Positions 63,174 to 64,000 of a stretch of DNA of 64,000 nucleotides are shown here, piece after piece. Source of the stretch: Begonia masoniana (taxonomy: Eukaryota > Streptophyta > Magnoliopsida > Cucurbitales > Begoniaceae); assembly GCA_022432975.1 (NCBI GenBank), contig CM039503.1:50943259-51007258 (forward strand), written 5' to 3'. Each line of letters begins with the position of its first letter. Within the stretch, counting starts at the first letter, position 1. A program made the position numbers and the translations under genes. Under the pieces are notes generated by a model. It made no database searches and had not been told where the DNA came from. It saw nothing but the letters and a program-made list of their open reading frames with translations.

Positions 63174-64000
63174 TCACACCCCTAAATCCGTACCCATATT
63201 TCTGTAATAAATTTTTCATTTTCATTTTTGTACTTATTTCTTTCCTCTACTTTAATTAAAACCTTACGCGGAAATTAAACTGTAGTTGAAATCAAAACTG
63301 AAATCAGAATTTATAACTGAACCTCAAAGCATTTAAAACAAACCTTTAATAAATAATTAAAACTTAAAAACATTTAAAAGAAAACTTTAAAACAATTTAA
63401 GGAAGTGGGAGGGCAGAATCGGAACTCTGCCCTCAAAATGGAGGCGGCGACCGATCTCTGCTCTGCAGCAGAGATCGATCGCTGCCATGCATTATAGCAG
63501 GGGCGATCGATCTCTGCTGCAGAGCAGAGATCGATCGCTGCTAGCTATGGCAGCAATCCGATCGCTGCAAGCATGCAGCGATTCCTTCTCTTTCAGACTT
63601 CAAAACTTTAACACTTCACTTTTTACTCCTCGACTTAATTCATCAAATTTGCTCTCTGGAATCTGATTTCCAGAGAGCAAAACCTCTTCATTCATTAAAC
63701 CAACAACCAACGTTCATTAAACCAACAACCAACAGTCACCATAACTCACCACTAAAATCTACTTAAATCCAATTTAACTGTATCCTAAACTCAATCGACT
63801 CGGGTCAGACTTTGCGGAGTCCAACTGCGTGGATGTATCTAAACATCGAGCTTAACCGTATCAACCTACAACCAATCAAAACATTTCCATAACATTCATT
63901 AAACAGTTTAAACCGAAACGTTTTACATACAATTATCAAAACGTTATCTAATCCCTATCCAGATCCAAACAACCTAAATATTCTATATATGTTCTCATAC
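63174..64000 (-). mobile_element. LTR of another gypsy-type element (E), partial
   Basis: Starts TGTCACACCCC directly after the broken D integrase. By resemblance to B and C (a CGGAAATT motif about 95 bp in), the sense is probably minus and this is the 3' end of the LTR. It runs past the window. Contains two strong hairpins at 63452-63538. No coding seen. Confidence 0.6.
63452..63538. repeat. Paired GATC hairpins in LTR E
   Basis: Hairpin 1: 63452-63477, 11-bp stem (CGATCTCTGCT) with a CTGC loop. Hairpin 2: 63503-63538, 16-bp perfect stem (GCGATCGATCTCTGCT) with a GCAG loop. More GATCGCTGC pieces follow to 63585. Similar GATCGATC palindromes occur in LTR F. Confidence 0.88.

Overview
The window is nuclear DNA of a flowering plant, probably a eudicot. 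Evidence: intron-split relics of phytoene desaturase (PDS), a DVL/ROTUNDIFOLIA-like micropeptide gene, Ty1/copia and Ty3/gypsy elements primed by initiator tRNA-Met, a MuDR-type (MULE) transposon and hAT-type non-autonomous elements. I cannot name the species. There is no rRNA, tRNA or CRISPR, and nothing prokaryotic. The only intact host gene I can support is the DVL-like micropeptide, present twice in opposite orientation.

Layout. (1) 1-6820: a roughly 2.9 kb unit (gypsy LTR 3' part plus a PDS exon block) occurs twice as a direct repeat; between the copies lies the 5' half of the same kind of LTR in inverted orientation. (2) 6821-19300: the rest of the PDS pseudogene. Its intron holds an old copia element (7106-13842), itself split by a 2.0 kb solo gypsy LTR (11393-13412). 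Its penultimate exon is split by a young copia element (14372-18874) with target duplication TTCAT. (3) 19300-23956: intergenic DNA, the DVL gene, a small TIR element, and the 3' end of a MULE. (4) 23957-27537: a gypsy 5' LTR (carrying a hAT element) and a truncated gag. (5) 27538-30424: a junction with templated filler, then the 5' half of a MULE, split by a hAT-like MITE. (6) 30425-49242: gypsy element B (minus strand), inserted in the MULE with target duplication GATTC; its 3' LTR is split by gypsy element C (30819-40019, target duplication CTGCC) and its 5' LTR by a hAT element (target duplication CTGAGGAT). (7) 49243-55927: the MULE 3' end, TIR element, DVL gene, PDS exon and copia, all as an inverted copy of 17276-23956. 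(8) 55928-63173: a rearranged gypsy element D, with an LTR relic expanded into a 2.2 kb minisatellite, broken gag and pol, and an unclassified 1.1 kb insertion. (9) 63174-64000: the start of another LTR, rich in GATC palindromes.

The dominant large structure is an inverted duplication: arms 17276-27537 and 45606-55927, about 10.3 kb each, with an 18 kb spacer. Both arms carry the copia LTR in the PDS exon, the MULE, gypsy B and the hAT element, so those insertions predate the duplication. The inner junction carries 15 bp of filler that appears copied from sequence 20-60 bp away, which argues for a real template-switching repair event.

The genes do not form a pathway. This is a decayed PDS/DVL locus turned into a nested transposon cluster. 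The parts most worth following are the inverted duplication, the doubled DVL gene, and the LTR-resident minisatellites that share a CATC-N2-CCGAT core across several gypsy families.
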